From: Dolomedes plantarius
Lineage: Eukaryota; Arthropoda; Arachnida; Araneae; Dolomedidae
Reading direction: 5' to 3'
NCBI GenBank assembly: GCA_907164885.2
Contig: OU015499.1
Location: forward strand, 165,094,097 to 165,158,096
DNA: 64,000 bases
Made by a program: the position numbers and the translations under genes. Below the pieces are notes generated by a model, which saw only the letters and a program-made list of their open reading frames with translations, was not told where the DNA came from and ran no database searches. The stretch's first letter is position 1, and every line of letters starts with the position of its first letter. Below, piece by piece: positions 23,224 to 36,286 of this stretch.

Positions 23224-24431
23224 ATTGTTTATGAAGCATAAGTAGTTATAAAAAATACATAGCTGAAACAATGTTACCAAACACTACTTTTCAATATTTA
23301 TAATCGAAAACAATAACAAAAAAGCTTTAATAGGCATATTATTGGAGAAAACATCTACTTACTGAATGTTACATTATTCACATAAACAGATACAAAATTT
23401 AAAAAAAGCTGTTGATAAACATTAAATAAAGAATTTGAAGATTATCACTTTCACTAACTGTATAATATAAGAACAATGCAAAACAAATCAATTATTTCAT
23501 GCTTCATACTTTAAGAGTGCTGCATTAAACTACGGTTGATAACACACTAATATTAAATCAAACAATCCCATCATAAAACCCAGCCAGAAACAAAAAGGAT
23601 GCATGAAATCAATGGCTGAAAAAATATTTAGCCATAAAGTCTGTCAGTAATCTTATAGTTTCATGGATTTAACTGAAAAGAAATCTGACATAGAATAGAT
23701 TGACTTAAATCTATCCTACTCAGACACCCATTCAGTTTTAAGGGAAGGGAATCAAGTACACATGTAAAGAAATTAATAAAAGCATACATCTAATACATAA
23801 AAAACAACAACAATACAGTATACTTTACTAGCCAATATATCAACTTCAAGAACCCTTTCATTCTGCAAAGTGGATTATAGTGCTTTAAGAATGTTACCAT
23901 ACAAATATTTGAGGAAAATCGAATGAACAATAAGGTACATACGTAGTTTTACAGTAATAATGTTTATCGAAAGTGACATTTTAATACCGTTACCATCAGC
24001 GACACATTCAAATTGTAAACACAATGGCACTAGGGATAAATCAGTGTTACTGGGAATAAAATCTACTTACCAATTCATCTTAGATTATGTTAGAATATCC
24101 ACATAGACAGAAACAACATATAAAACTATTCACAAACACTAAATAAAAAAGTTCAAAAGTATCACTTCATCTAAGCCTATGTTTCACATCGATAGGCTTA
24201 CCGAAATGACATTTTAAAACACCATTTGCTCTTATTCCTGTACGAAATCACATTCCTCAATTTTTGAGGTAGGGTATCTTTGGCTCCTTCATCGATTTCA
24301 GGACGTGCAGGGAGATAATATTCATTAGTTTAAGAGATATTAATATTTGTTTTCCGTCCTATGGGAGAATAACATAGGCCGCCATTGCAGAGGTGCCCTA
24401 ATGGCGGACGTGACGTCACACTTCGACAGCG
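23224..24431 (-). repeat. Right terminal inverted repeat
   Basis: Reverse complement of the left repeat. Inner homology ends near TATTGTTTATGAAGCATAA; the outer end is ACTTCGACAGCG followed by TA. Confidence 0.85.
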
Positions 24432-24433
24432 TA

Positions 24434-27400
24434 TTTGAAAATTTTCTCCGGATTGTAAAAAAAATATGCCAAATGTGGGGTGTGACTTCAGACTCAACAA
24501 GTCACATACTGATTCGATACAGTTCGGTAATTTAGTAAATAAGCAGAATTTCCAGCCTTAAAAGAAAAAGAAAATTACATATTATACAGATCAGTAGGAA
24601 AATAACTATATTACATTCTTTGTAATTAAAATTTTGGTTGAAGTACGATACTCATGCTCATGCGCGAAGTGGGGCAGGAAAAATTTCTCTGCGGTAACCG
24701 TACTCACTCATTTCATGACGTGTTTGTTTATAAACGGGATTTTTTCGTACTGAAAAGTCGGCTTCTGCGCTCTGTAATAAATGATAAATGAATTGATAAC
24801 AATTGTTTTAAGGATGTATTTGTACATTTAAAAGATCTTGTCCTATTTTAAATCTTAATTTTGAGAATAAAAAAGTTTTCAAGAGGGAGTGCTGGGTGAT
24901 TGTGGCTAATTAAATTGTAACATAATTAAGGATATTTTTGAAAAAAAAAGATATTTTTTGGTATTTCTATATTAAAAAGTTTTGGTGTATTCTAAATTTC
25001 TCATATTTTTCATTTTTTACTAAAATTTTTATAAAAAAATTTTTGGAGTGTGGGTGGAGGGGAGTGTTTAAATTTATGTAAGGTTTTTAATTAAAGTTCA
25101 ATTTTTCTAGAAGAATTGTTTTTGCATTTTTGTATATTTTAAAAACTTTGCAAAACGATTTTTTATATATCCTGATTTTGGAACGTCTTTCTCAATTGTC
25201 ATTAAAAAAAAATTCTCTATTTTGCAGGATGGATATTCAAATTTCACAATCTTCGAAATTAAAATTTTTTCTTAATAATGATCCTTTATGCATTTCCATG
25301 GGTAAAATGTCTTCGTTTTCTATTATATTCTTCACAGTGGATATTAGGTCAAAGAGCCCTTAACAATATATATGACTAAACAGAAATTCTAGAGATGTAT
25401 GACATTCTTTAAGATTGTGTAGTTAGAACTGCAAACATTTCTTCAATTCTTTTTTGCATACATCTACCCAGCGAGCTACGTAAGCAAAAAGAAGACTACT
25501 ACATAATAAATGCACTAAAAATAAATATGCATGCCTCTTAAAATGTACACTGGGATTACAATTGTGAATCGGGGACTTATATTATCTTAAAAACTCTCCA
25601 AACTTCTTGTTGATAACATTAAAATAGTTTTGCTATAAATCTAGCAATCATAAGAATTAGAATTATAAAAATGAAATTAGATAAGTTAAGAATAATTTGA
25701 ACTACATTATGATTATCTTAAGTTACCTTTATACTAACTATTAAAATAAATAAAATAATTGTGTGATTCAGAGGATATTTCGAAAACCATTTTGTTCTTA
25801 CAGGATAAGATAATATCATAACATTTTTCATTGTGTGTATCAAGTCAATTGATTTTAAAATATCCACATAGACTGGAATTATTTTCATCAAAACTCTACA
25901 ATACACTTCTGTGCTACAGGAAATCAGATGAAAATTAAGCTATACCTATTATAACACTTCTTGGTTAGAGAAAATCCCACCTACCATTTCATTTACAATG
26001 ACATAGAAAAGTAATTGTCAATATAAATAATTTATCATGATAGAGTATGAAATATTTTATTCTGCAGTCATGAATGTATACATTTAGAGTAACAGCAAAA
26101 CTTTAATATCATATTTACCAAAACAATGATTTAAGAAACATTAATGCATAGTATACAGAACAGTAATTCTCACATGTAACTTGTAAATCTTTTAAAAGTC
26201 TAAATAAATAAAAAACAACATCTACAGTCATACAAATTTACCTAAATGAAATTAAAACTGTTTAGTTCATATACAAACATGTTATGGTCTTTTTACAAAT
26301 TACTTCCCATACACAATTTTTCCTTTCCCATCTCCTTCCAAATGGTGGAAATTTGACACATTTTATATAATAATAAATTTAAATCCTTAGATGTAATATA
26401 CTTGACAGGAATAAGAAAAAGTGATTTTTCTATATTTTTTGCTCCAGTGAGGATATTAGCAAAACATTTATTATCTTTATTTCCAGCACATGTGACAAAA
26501 AGAAAAACATATTGCCTAACAAATGAGTTATTGTCAACCTCAAAATAATTTGTACAAGAAAATTCTTTTATATACCAATCATTAGAGTATTCAATATTTA
26601 CACACTGGTATAAGGCAGTTAATAACAATGGAATGTAAAGTTTATACCAGAATGCAAAAAATCAGAAAACTCAATATATCTGGGGTATAGGGTTTTGATT
26701 TGGAGCATTTTCAACTTTCATAAATACCCATTTTTTGAAGTAGACAGTTAAAATCTATAACATTGGATTGGATTACAGAGTACAAAACAGACAGAGAATT
26801 TAAAGTAATTTAATTCAAATAACATTACCTTTGTCTACAAACTTATGTTTTCATTAAAAGTTTTCATAAAATTCAGAGCCACTTTGAGGTTCCTCAACAA
26901 AATCATCACTAATAAATAGATCAGATATAAAAGCGGTAATATGAGGTGCAAGAAAATGGCCACACAAAAACCTGAACATGCTAACATAAATTTGCATTAA
27001 TGAAGCCACAAACACAAAAATTGCATTCTGACCATTTTTAATAGCTCACGAAAGGTTAGATTTTCAAGGAGGTACTACACATAATTCAGTGTTATCTGAT
27101 TTCCCGACAAACGATTACTAATATTTTTTTTCACCTTGGTATTTTTACATCTTGGAAGCCTTTTGTCATCTATATTTATTCCTACAGACTTAAAGCAAGA
27201 AGTAAATCTCACATAATAGTCAGAAGCAAGAGGAGATTATAATCTCAAAAATCTCAAAATCAAAATCCACTAAAAGCTTAAAATAATTGGGTGCTTTCCC
27301 TGCCTTGCATTTTCACTGCTGTGCATATAGAGTATCTTTCATGCCTGCAGTGTATAGCTTCTTTACAGAACAAACAGAAGAATCAAATGGAGAAAATTAG

Positions 27401-30400
27401 CATTTTGGAGTAAAATCTCATCACAATGGTACGAATATCATACTTCATACATGTTTTTTAACAAGAGGCTTTGTGAATCAGAAATCATTGTATTCAGATT
27501 ACAAAGAAATATGGAGGTTAGCTCAAAGTTTTTTCAGGTTATAAATCTTTTCCTTATTCTTGTAGCAAGTTAAGAGCTATTCAAACCAGAAGCTGAAAAT
27601 AGAAAATCTACCACAAAGATTCTCTTGTGAAAAAAGGCCCACAAATTTTGAAAGTTTCTGAAAAACTCCTTTAAATAGTTGAAGGGTTTAATAGAGCTAA
27701 ATACCTACTGAAACTTGACTTACCAAATGATGAATCAATGAGAGAACATGCAATGTGAAAGATGAAAAACACCCACAATTTTTCTGCCCGGAGTAGATTT
27801 ACATGGCTATATCGAACCAACAAATTTTGGCTACTAGTCAGAGTTCTCTTCATAAAATTTTAAAGTCTGTGAAATCAAACTCCCCACAGTTCACTACAGA
27901 ATTAAAATGATATGAATAATCATAACACAACCTCAGGAATACTATGAATAAAAGGATAGAAAATATGTAAAGAATCAATTATTAAAGGCAGGGCTTGCTT
28001 TAATACGATTGGATTTATTTGAAGCAATTGGGCCCCATGCTAGTACAAAGTCCCACATGAAGAAAAATTTTAAATTTCTGAAGGGAAGTCCTGCAATCAT
28101 TTAGAAACCTTCTAGAATGCATGAAAAAATATAGCCACTCTGATTTCAAACAAGTTTAAGTTGGAGTCATAGAGCTTGTAACTGATTTAGAAGTCACTCC
28201 AGAATTTCAAGGAACACATTTACGAAAATGAAAAAGGATATTTAATTACGAGTATTAACGAACAAGTTACTGGAAAGAAATGTTTGAGGTGCATTGTTTT
28301 CAACATATACTGTATAAAGGTAGACGAAGTTAATTCAAGATGATTCAATAGAATGAATATAAGGAACATGCATCGGTACTTGAAATCATCTTGACAGATA
28401 TAAAAATTGACTCAGAATAATGACCAGATGAAGTCTATAAAAGATCTAGATGTAAATATCTTAAGGCTGGTCAAATAATTAGAAGATTTAAAACCTATTG
28501 TTTTGGAAACCCTATAAAAATTCTACAATTGTTATAAATGACAGCTAATGGCTTGTTAAATGCTTTTATATTTTTAAGAATATTATTAACAATTCATATA
28601 ACTAGAGCATTGGATAAAGAAGCTTTTAGAGATTAAAATTAATTAAACAATCAATTTGCACAATTGTACAAATTTTCCAAATTTGCACAATGGCAAATGA
28701 TAATTTACCATTGTTAAAATTATCTATTCAGAAAAAAGAATATGCAGGTAAAAAAGCAGATAATATAAATCTAGTTCTAAACTGACGCAAGCACAATTTT
28801 TACACTAAAAATTTTTAAAATATCATATCAAGGCAGTCAGAAATATCAGTGAATACAGATTTTTTAAATCTTGAAATGTTTCTAACAAAGAAATCTTTAG
28901 AATACATAGGGCATAGAAAATTAAACATTTTATATATAATATACTAATAAATGTGTACAGTTTCGATGTGTTATTTACTAAATCTTGTCAAGAAAATTTT
29001 AAAACAATAAATACATGTACAAATAATTTTTAAAAAATTATTTCAAATATAATTTTAAAATATAAGTTCCCTGATAAAGGAATAATATGAGAAAGCAATG
29101 GCTACACTGCAGATTGCTGTTCATGGTACCAAACTATAAAACTCATCAAGTTTAGTGCCAGTTCATCAATTATATGGAATATATAATTATTTAATTAGTT
29201 CTGTCTTTAAGTTTCACATGAAATTAACAGTGTGTATCGATTTTATTCTAATTTTAAGAAACTTAATACACATAAATGATAGTTTCTTAAATTCAATAAG
29301 CTTTAGATGTTTTCACAATTTAACACAAAACACATGAAATGTTGCAAAAAGTGCTGGATTTTTTATGGCCTCAAATTTGGTGATTATATAAGTATATACT
29401 TTGCTTATGTTCTGTTCCTCTTAGGTTGTAATCTTTATAATAAATATTTTTATTATTTGGGTTTATGGTTCAATACACTGCAAACCTGAAGTAGCTAAGC
29501 TCTGCTCATACATCACCAAAGGTCAGGGATTATATCTTAGAAATATCACATAGGTTTTTTTCAGTTTCAATTAATTGAATTTTAATGATGATCACTTAGA
29601 TGTTTTAAGCCAATGAAATTCGAGATAAGCTTCAGATAATGTGAAAATTTTGAATTCCTTTTATAAAATTTTTATTTTCCACTTTTTCATGGAATACCAC
29701 CCAGAAGATGAGAACTTACCCTTGGATATTCAAATCTCGTTTATAGGTCTTATCCAGGTCTGAGTGCATTTAGTACATCAGTTTTCGTATGTCAGTGTTT
29801 TTAAAATTTAATTTTTCAAATGAAGATTCCCAATTTATGATTTTAGTTAATATTATAAACTTTCCTATTATCATTAAACTTTACTATTGTCATTGTTTTT
29901 TTCATTCTTCTTTACATGTTGAAATTACCTCACAACAAACTATTCATTGACTATTCTACTTTATATACTTCATTTAATCTTTCACTACTTTTGTATTTTT
30001 ATGTATCTTTTTCTTGATATTTTTACATGCTTATTTTCGAATTTTTATGATTTTTTTTTTAAATAAAAGTATTTTATTTTGAATATATTGCTTACCTACA
30101 TTTTCTATAACCGATTGATACAATTTGGACACTTTGCAAGTATTTAGACTGTTTTAATTATTTATTACTGATAAATGCTGTATTCAATATTTCTTTCTTA
30201 AAATATTCTACGGTTCTTTATGAGGTACTTATTCTTGGATTTTATACAAAGTGTTGATTGTCAGATTAGAAGTTTTAAAACAGTATTAAATGTTATTTTT
30301 CTAAATTTCTCATACGGAGAACTCTACTTGGTAGAGTTTGACACCTTTAAGCTGAACAACGCAGTATATGGAACTCTTCCCTGTATATTTTATCTTTTAC

Positions 30401-30636
30401 CATGATTATTAACAGTTCAAAATCAGTTGTATAACTCATAACCAGCAAAGTTTTTAAATACATTATCTCAGACTTTTATAATATACTGATAAATTTAGGA
30501 TAAAAATTGTAAATAAAATTATCAAATTTGCAACTTTTAGCAATCTCTTGAAATCGCAGAGTGTATATTTCAATAGCCCAGGAAAATTGACCAAAAAGTA
30601 TTAGTATGAAGTGGGCTTAAAACCCTAAAAATTTTA
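24434..30636. other. AT-rich stretch without an identified gene
   Basis: No conserved domain, splice-consistent exon chain or transposon end was found, apart from one candidate ORF at 26293-26655. The longest other ORFs are about 60-77 codons and look random. Old, unrecognised interspersed repeats are likely. It could also be intergenic DNA 5' of the membrane-protein gene. Confidence 0.5.
26293..26655 (-). CDS. Possible coding fragment, unknown product
   Basis: The minus frame is open for about 120 codons from just after a TGA (about 26661) to a TAA at 26293, with no ATG at its head. The text (NDWYIKEFSCTNYFEVDNNS, VFLFVTCAGNKDNKCFANIL) has more balanced composition, with spaced Cys and Trp, than the surrounding AT-rich random frames. 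It could be an exon or a degraded transposon ORF. I do not recognise it, and no convincing splice sites bound it. Confidence 0.25.
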   Translation of the reverse strand, partial: AFWYKLYIPLLLTALYQCVNIEYSNDWYIKEFSCTNYFEVDNNSFVRQYVFLFVTCAGNKDNKCFANILTGAKNIEKSLFLIPVKYITSKDLNLLLYKMCQISTIWKEMGKEKLCMGSNL

Positions 30637-30886
30637 ACATTTTAAAAATAAATTCAAGTGAACTTTGTAGGAAAATTCTTGCTCTACTGTTATGTATAGT
30701 TTTTATTTAGAGAAAAAAATTATAAAATGGAATTTTTATACCTACTAAACCTTTGAATTTTAACTAAGGTACCCAAGTTCGAGAACTTGTTAAAAACTTA
30801 TTTAGATTCAAAGTGGAACAACATGATTTTGCGTTCTCGATTACCCCATTTCACCCTAATCTACTTATATGCTGAAAACCACACAC
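30637..30886. repeat. Dispersed repeat, short form (matches 1-143 + 1205-1300)
   Basis: Nearly identical to the two ends of the repeat at the window start, joined at CCCAAGTTCGAG/AACTTGTTAAA without the 1.06-kb middle. No target duplication is apparent around the missing segment. Confidence 0.75.
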
Positions 30887-31370
30887 CATGCCTGAACATA
30901 CAGTTTTTAACAGTTTAAAAGTTATAAGAATTGTATTAGAATTTAGCTTCCCTCACGAAAAAATAGAGTAAAATGTAGAAATCATATTATCATTTTCAAC
31001 ATCTTAACAAAACAGTTCTGTCACACAATACAGAAAAAAATAACCTGTAAATTAAACTTACTTGAGTACCTGTTTATTTTACCAGCATGATCTGTAGTAT
31101 TATTTTCGACCGTCATTCATCCGAAAACCTGTAAAAGTTTCTCACCAAGGGCAACACATATTTATATTTATTTACTATGATTATGGAGAGTTGAATGCAA
31201 TACGCACCATAATGCGCACCTACGCGCTTAAGGGATACTGTTGCCATTGAACCAACAAATAATGTAAGTTAGTTACTGGCGATGAATCACTGTTATCTGC
31301 TACCAAGTCATGAGGTTCACAGAGTATACCAATTTTCAGTTCGCGAATTTTTTTCTCTTCTTTCCTGTTA

Positions 31371-31556
31371 GGGCCTGTTCACATAGGAGTCCGTTGCGTA
31401 GCGTTAAGGAAAAGATGACGTTAAGATGAAAATAAACCAATCATAGGCATTAAAAATTTCATTGCTAAACTTTTTAACGCCTATGATTGGTTTATTTTCG
31501 TCTCAACGTCATCTTTCCCTTAACGCAACGCATCGGACTCCTATGCGAACGGGCCC
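31371..31556. mobile_element. Palindromic MITE, PIF/Harbinger type
   Basis: A 186-bp element that is one long inverted repeat: GGGCCTGTTCACATAGGAGT at the left, and at the right the inverted ACTCCTATGCGAACGGGCCC. TTA flanks both ends (31368-31370, 31557-31559). The TTA target and GGGCC-type terminus are characteristic of Harbinger-type MITEs. Non-coding. Confidence 0.85.
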
Positions 31557-31559
31557 TTA

Positions 31560-32255
31560 TCTTTTCGGGGGGTTACTTGGCTAGCCCGCTTCCTCCCATT
31601 TGATTAGAATTTCTCCATTGATTGGACTAGAAGCATTGTTGATACAGTAATTTTATGTTTGCCATTTTCAATCAAAGAGGAGGCCGAGAATTTTCGTTCT
31701 GAATTATCGGAAGCGTTTGAGAGGAGGTAAAGACTGTTCACCTTGTAATTTAAAAAACAAAATGCGTAAATTCTTTTACTCAAAATTCATTGATAGTTTG
31801 AGTTCCTATCTCTATATTTATTAAATTCATTTATAAATTGGTGATATGTGCTTATGTGACCAAAAATAATAAATATAGATATTTACTGATGTCTGGCCGA
31901 CTGCACAGAACCAATAATAATCGATGGCATTCTAGAAAGTTTTTTTCATTTTATTCACTTTTTGTTTTTGGAAGTATGCAAGTATCAGTAATGTATATTT
32001 GAGAGCACTTAAGGTTTCTATGGAATGTTTACATTCAGTTCTGACTTTGTCAATGAAATATTTTAAATTTATTATTTATTTTGTTTGGTTTCTGTAATAA
32101 ATTCAAAAGCGACATCAGAGGTACAAAATACCGTGAGTTGAATTGACAACACAAGTACAAGACTTACATAGACACATAAACAGCGGTATATATACATAGG
32201 CAAGGATTAAAGCACTGACCAATCAGGAATGTGATAGGTAAGCAGCTTCACTTTA
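31560..32255. other. Non-coding stretch
   Basis: AT-rich after the first 150 bp. No ORF, transposon end or tandem repeat was recognised. Confidence 0.4.
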
Positions 32256-32490
32256 AGGCGAGGTACCACTATGGCTCAAGTCTGACTTGACCTCCAAGAA
32301 CATTTTGAACCGAGTGACGAGACCCCGCACCTCCACAGGTCAATTTGAGAACTTGGAGGACATTGTAGCCAAGACCTATTTTACGTGCCCCGGTCACCTT
32401 TTGTGAACACGGCGGTGGATTTTCAGCGACGAGCATCGAACCAGGGACGTTCAGATCACTGGCTTGACGCCAACCGAGCCGCCGCGCCCA
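32256..32490 (-). repeat. tRNA-derived SINE
   Basis: On the minus strand it starts GGGCGCGGCGGCTCGGTTGG (A-box-like GGCTCGGTTGG near 32480), followed by CTGGTTCGATGCTCG (B box GGTTCGAT, about 32430-32443), then a non-tRNA body. Both internal RNA polymerase III promoter boxes have tRNA-like spacing. The acceptor-stem pairing of a tRNA is absent, so it is not a tRNA gene. Confidence 0.65.
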
Positions 32491-33499
32491 AAATAAACAT
32501 TTAATTTATACATGCATACTTTCAGTAATAAACTGCTCGGAAGCTAGATCAGATTCTGTAATCCTATGAAAGATATTTAGCAAAATTTTGTAGCATCAAT
32601 CAGGCGCTGTGTTTATTATGTTGTATTCACGAAGATGAGTCACTGTGCAAGTTAAATGTGGTTATCAGTTGTGGTGGACATAATAGTATGGTAAACTACT
32701 TCATTCGCAATAAAATATTAAACAGTCACTAGAGCTATGGGGAATTTTTCTCAGATTAAAATATGCGTGTTTTTGAAATCTACATTTGGCAGATGAAAGC
32801 TGAATAAAACTAAAAACTCCGCAGTTCTTAAAATTTTAAATTTTTCTTTGGTTCATTCTTTTAGAGGGCATTTAATTGTTGATGCTAACCACTACAACTG
32901 TAATATTCTTTTTGTGAAAACTGACATAAGATAAATGTTTTTTCTTCAGACATACTGTCCGGTGCAGATAACAGGATTCAAAAGATGCTTTAGCTGATCT
33001 GTGATTAGGTAAGTTTTTCCAGTCGCTCAACCTATGGATTGAAGTTCTGCGACATCAGCTGATGCATCGCTAAAAGCACATAAGCATAAGGGTCATTCTC
33101 TCAGAACTGTACATTTTCCAGTTGTAAAAATGACAAAAATTTGTTAATTTTTTTTCTTAATTTGTGTATATGATGACATTCTACTTACATAGTTTAGAAC
33201 ATAGTTTAGAATCATTTATGGTTATTCTAAAAAATAGTTATAATATAGTTATAATTAATAATTTTAATATTTTAGGTTAAAGGAAGTGAGATGGAATTCA
33301 CGGTGGTGATAAGTTTCACAAAAAATATTACTTCAATTAAAAAAACAGTATGTATATAGTGATATTCAATTTTATTACACATAATACAACTAAAATTTCT
33401 GAATTAGAAATAAAAAGTTTAAATAGAGCATTAGTTAATAATGGACATAATTATTTATTTTAAAACTGACATTGAAATAATCCATTGAAATTAACAGAT

Positions 33500-34280
33500 A
33501 TTGAATTCTTCTAAATTTCTAAATACATATTGTTCTCTTTTGTTGATTGCAGGTTGGGGGAAGTACCTTAACAATATCTTTGGCATTTACTACCCCAGTA
33601 TCAGCTACATCAGGAAATTTAAATTTTCCATCTCCACACTTTTTCATAAACTTAATGTTATATTCATTTCTGGCATCTCGCGAAAGAATGGTACCTATGT
33701 AAAATTTTACAAATTTTTTACAACATACTTTACAACAACATAGTCATGCTCGTTAATTTTCACTCTTTGTCTATAATGATCAGTCAATGTTCGATGAGAC
33801 GCTTGTTTGTCACCAGTATGCGGCTTCATTGTGGTATGTTTATTTGTAGGCTGTAACTGAATAATTCCAATCTCAAAATGTTTACAAAATCCATCAGACC
33901 CACAAGTTAAACAACTTAATTTTCGGGCATGAACGTTCATAGGATCTTTTCTTGACCATGCTATCTGTCGAATTTCGACTGTCCCTTTAAATTGTGCAAG
34001 TTCTTCTGGCAATAATTTAACTATATCATCAATATCGTTTGATGGGATTGAAAAAAAATTCCAATTTTTTTAGATTTCTTTTAAGGGCTGATATTAGTTT
34101 GATAAAGTTGTTTAAATTTTCTCCTTGTGCTATAAGATAGTCTACCGTTCTTTTCAGACAAACATCTACACCATCTGGAGCACCCTTTCCATGACCACTT
34201 TCAGAGCAGTGCCAATTTAATGACTTAACATACTGTAACTTTGAGGCCAAAAATGTACCAATAAGAAAAAACATCTTAAA
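33500..34280 (-). pseudogene. Transposon-encoded ORF remnant (ESGHGKGAPDGV family)
   Basis: On the minus strand: LNWHCSESGHGKGAPDGVDV (about 34215-34160), then after a frameshift NDIDDIVKLLPEELAQFKGT, SCLTCGSDGFCKHFEIG with paired Cys, and after further breaks FMKKCGDGKFKFPDVADT and DIVKVLPP (to about 33560). I recognise this order (HGKGxxDGxGG, Cys-rich block, then the FMxKxGxxKF-type end) as a protein repeated many times in arthropod and cnidarian genomes, presumably a transposase C-terminal half. Gly-Gly of the usual GVGG is lost. At least two frameshifts. Confidence 0.6.
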
Positions 34281-35340
34281 AATATTTTTCAGTTATTGAC
34301 TAAAACTGAAATTTTTAAATTTTTAGTCAATTGGCTTGTATGTTTATGCCAAAATTACTGTTATATTATCATTCAGTAAATTGCTATGAATGTAAAATTT
34401 TTAATTGTAAAATCTATTTTTTAAAATTCAATATATAGCTTACATATCATGAATAAATGATCACTGCACTTAGTTTTTAATAAAGAACCAAATTTCTTCC
34501 ACTATAAAATCGTGATTAATTTAATTGAATGCTGCTGAATAATGTAACTGAATTTAGTTATCAACTCCGTAATTTAATCTCACCTCAATGATAACTGATC
34601 CCAGACATCATTCACGGAAGTGAGATTCACGGAGGTGAGAAACATTATATTTAACACAAAATTTTATTCTAAATATGTGGAATCATAAAACTGAACAATT
34701 GCTATTAATAAATATTCTCTATAACTAAACTTGTGATAATATTAAAATTATTACTTGAACATATTCTTACCTGTAATAAAAGTTCACGGAGGTTAGATTT
34801 ATGTGTAACCGTTTACGGATTTCACAATGAACATCAAATAAAGCTCATGAGAGCAATCTTGTTGCCAGTCGATCTGTTCACCAAAACGAAATGGCTAATT
34901 GTGTGTTGTCAGAATACCATTTGCTGAAGACATCACTGCTATCTAGTGCCAGTTTATAACAGCATTCTTGAATACTCATGGAGGTGAAAACAGTTCTGGA
35001 GACAAAACTTTTCACTAATATAGTAATTGTTGATCTTAAAATATTAATAAAAAATATTTGGAATAACTAATTTTTAACATCTAAAATTCAGAATAAAATT
35101 CAGAATTTCAGAAGTAAAAAGAAATATTTTTGAATATAAAATGAATAAAAGAGGGAAATGTATGACAACATAGAGTTAAGGACATGTGAGGTTTGATATA
35201 TTATGATCCAAAAAAATCACTAAATTTATTTATAATAAAGTACAAAAATTTATTAGTTTTAATTAGCCAATTATTATGGTAAATATCAATGAAAAATATT
35301 TAATTCAAATATAACCATAATGATGTATCGTAAAAAAGAC
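34281..35340. other. Non-coding internal part of the ATAA transposon
   Basis: AT-rich with the scattered CACGGAGGTGAG-type motifs. The 5' half of the transposase is not detectable, so the element looks internally deleted or decayed. Confidence 0.45.
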
Positions 35341-35397
35341 ATAAATGTACACTTTCGGGAGAATGACCCATAATAAACTTTAATTCCATTTTAAATC

Positions 35398-35620
35398 CGA
35401 ATCAAGGGCCTTGTGGTACAGCGCGCCGCCTTTCGATGCTGAGGGTGCTGGCGAAGCGCCACTAAAATGCCTCCGTTTGTGTCGTCCCTTCATAGGGGGC
35501 AATGCCTATATGGCGCCCCCATAATAAAGTGGCCAGCAAAACTGCGGTGAATTATAGGCGAATGTCTTCTCTACAAGTGCCTCTGCATTGGAGACTCCGT
35601 TTTAATGACTGTGCTTCAAA
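35398..35620 (+). repeat. SINE-like element related to 2315 and 48803
   Basis: The head CCTTGTGGTACAGCGCGCCG is tRNA-like. The body GTCGTCCCTTCATAGGGGGC, then AAGTGGCCAGCAAAACTGCGGTGAA, is alignable with 2390-2470. It shares the 3' part of the SINE at the duplication breakpoint but has a different head. Confidence 0.55.
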
Positions 35621-35622
35621 AA

Positions 35623-36286
35623 CTATCTGAGTAATAAAATGGAATAAGAATAGGAATTTTCAAAATTGAGTGTCCGATCAAAAATTGGGAAAAATGTCGG
35701 AAAACTGATTAAAATAGATCCACATATTAAGTATACAGATTTTACTATATCTATTTGAAAATTGCATGTACTTAACTGGCCCATGCATAACAATCTGCTT
35801 TGAATGTCATTCCAACCAGAGGAAAATAGACGAGAGAATCCGTACACCTTCGAAGGGGTTTTTTCGAAATTTTTTAGTTTTGCTTTTTTATCTATTTTTA
35901 TCGTGAGATGTTAGTCGAAAGATGGAAAAACAAATAAAAAGGGAGCAGTTACATTAAAATAATTTTTTGAGGGGAATAAAGTGGGAAAGTTGGGTGCCAA
36001 TCGGACATTTCTGCAAAACAGGATTACTCAAAAATAAACGAACATATTATTATTTTATAAATTGGAGATCTCTAGGGAATAGAGTATTCTCGAGTTAATA
36101 TTCTGTTCCTCCCAGATGCTGTAGCAATTTTAAGTACTGATGCACAGAAAAATTGCTTAAAAATACATTCTCATTTGCAATGCATACCGATGGAAACAAA
36201 AACTAATTAATCCACTACAATGACGAGCGTCGCCTATTCCCTTTATAAACATTTGAAGAGCAACTCTTCAAAATTTTGAGGCGTCA
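35623..36286. other. Non-coding stretch
   Basis: AT-rich. A 74-codon minus ORF (35623-35847) has no recognisable domain. No transposon ends were seen. Confidence 0.35.

Larger units (their letters stand above)
18219..24431 (+). mobile_element. THAP-DDE transposon with long terminal inverted repeats (ISL2EU/IS4EU-like)
   Basis: A 6.2-kb element flanked by TA at 18217-18218 and 24432-24433. The terminal inverted repeats are about 1.2 kb each (18219 to about 19425; about 23224 to 24431), starting CGCGGTCGAAG on the left and, read inwards, CGCTGTCGAAG on the right. The interior carries a broken THAP domain (20503-21230) and a DDE_Tnp_4-like transposase relic (21780-22300), both on the + strand. 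Assignment to the ISL2EU/IS4EU group rests on THAP plus this DDE type plus TA duplication, from memory. It is inactive. Confidence 0.8.
33090..35369 (-). mobile_element. DNA transposon, 2.28 kb, ATAA target duplication
   Basis: Terminal inverted repeats start GGGTCATTCTC at both ends (left 33090; right, inverted, ending 35369) and continue with about 60-70% match for 27 bp. ATAA flanks both sides (33086-33089, 35370-35373). Short motifs close to TTCACGGAGGTGAGA recur at about 33298, 34608, 34624, 34782 and 34974, like subterminal transposase-binding sites. The interior encodes a degraded minus-strand ORF (33500-34280). Superfamily not assigned. Confidence 0.75.

Noticed and set aside
32256..32490. 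tRNA gene
   Set aside because: A- and B-box-like words are present, but the acceptor and anticodon stems do not pair and a non-tRNA body follows; a SINE fits better.
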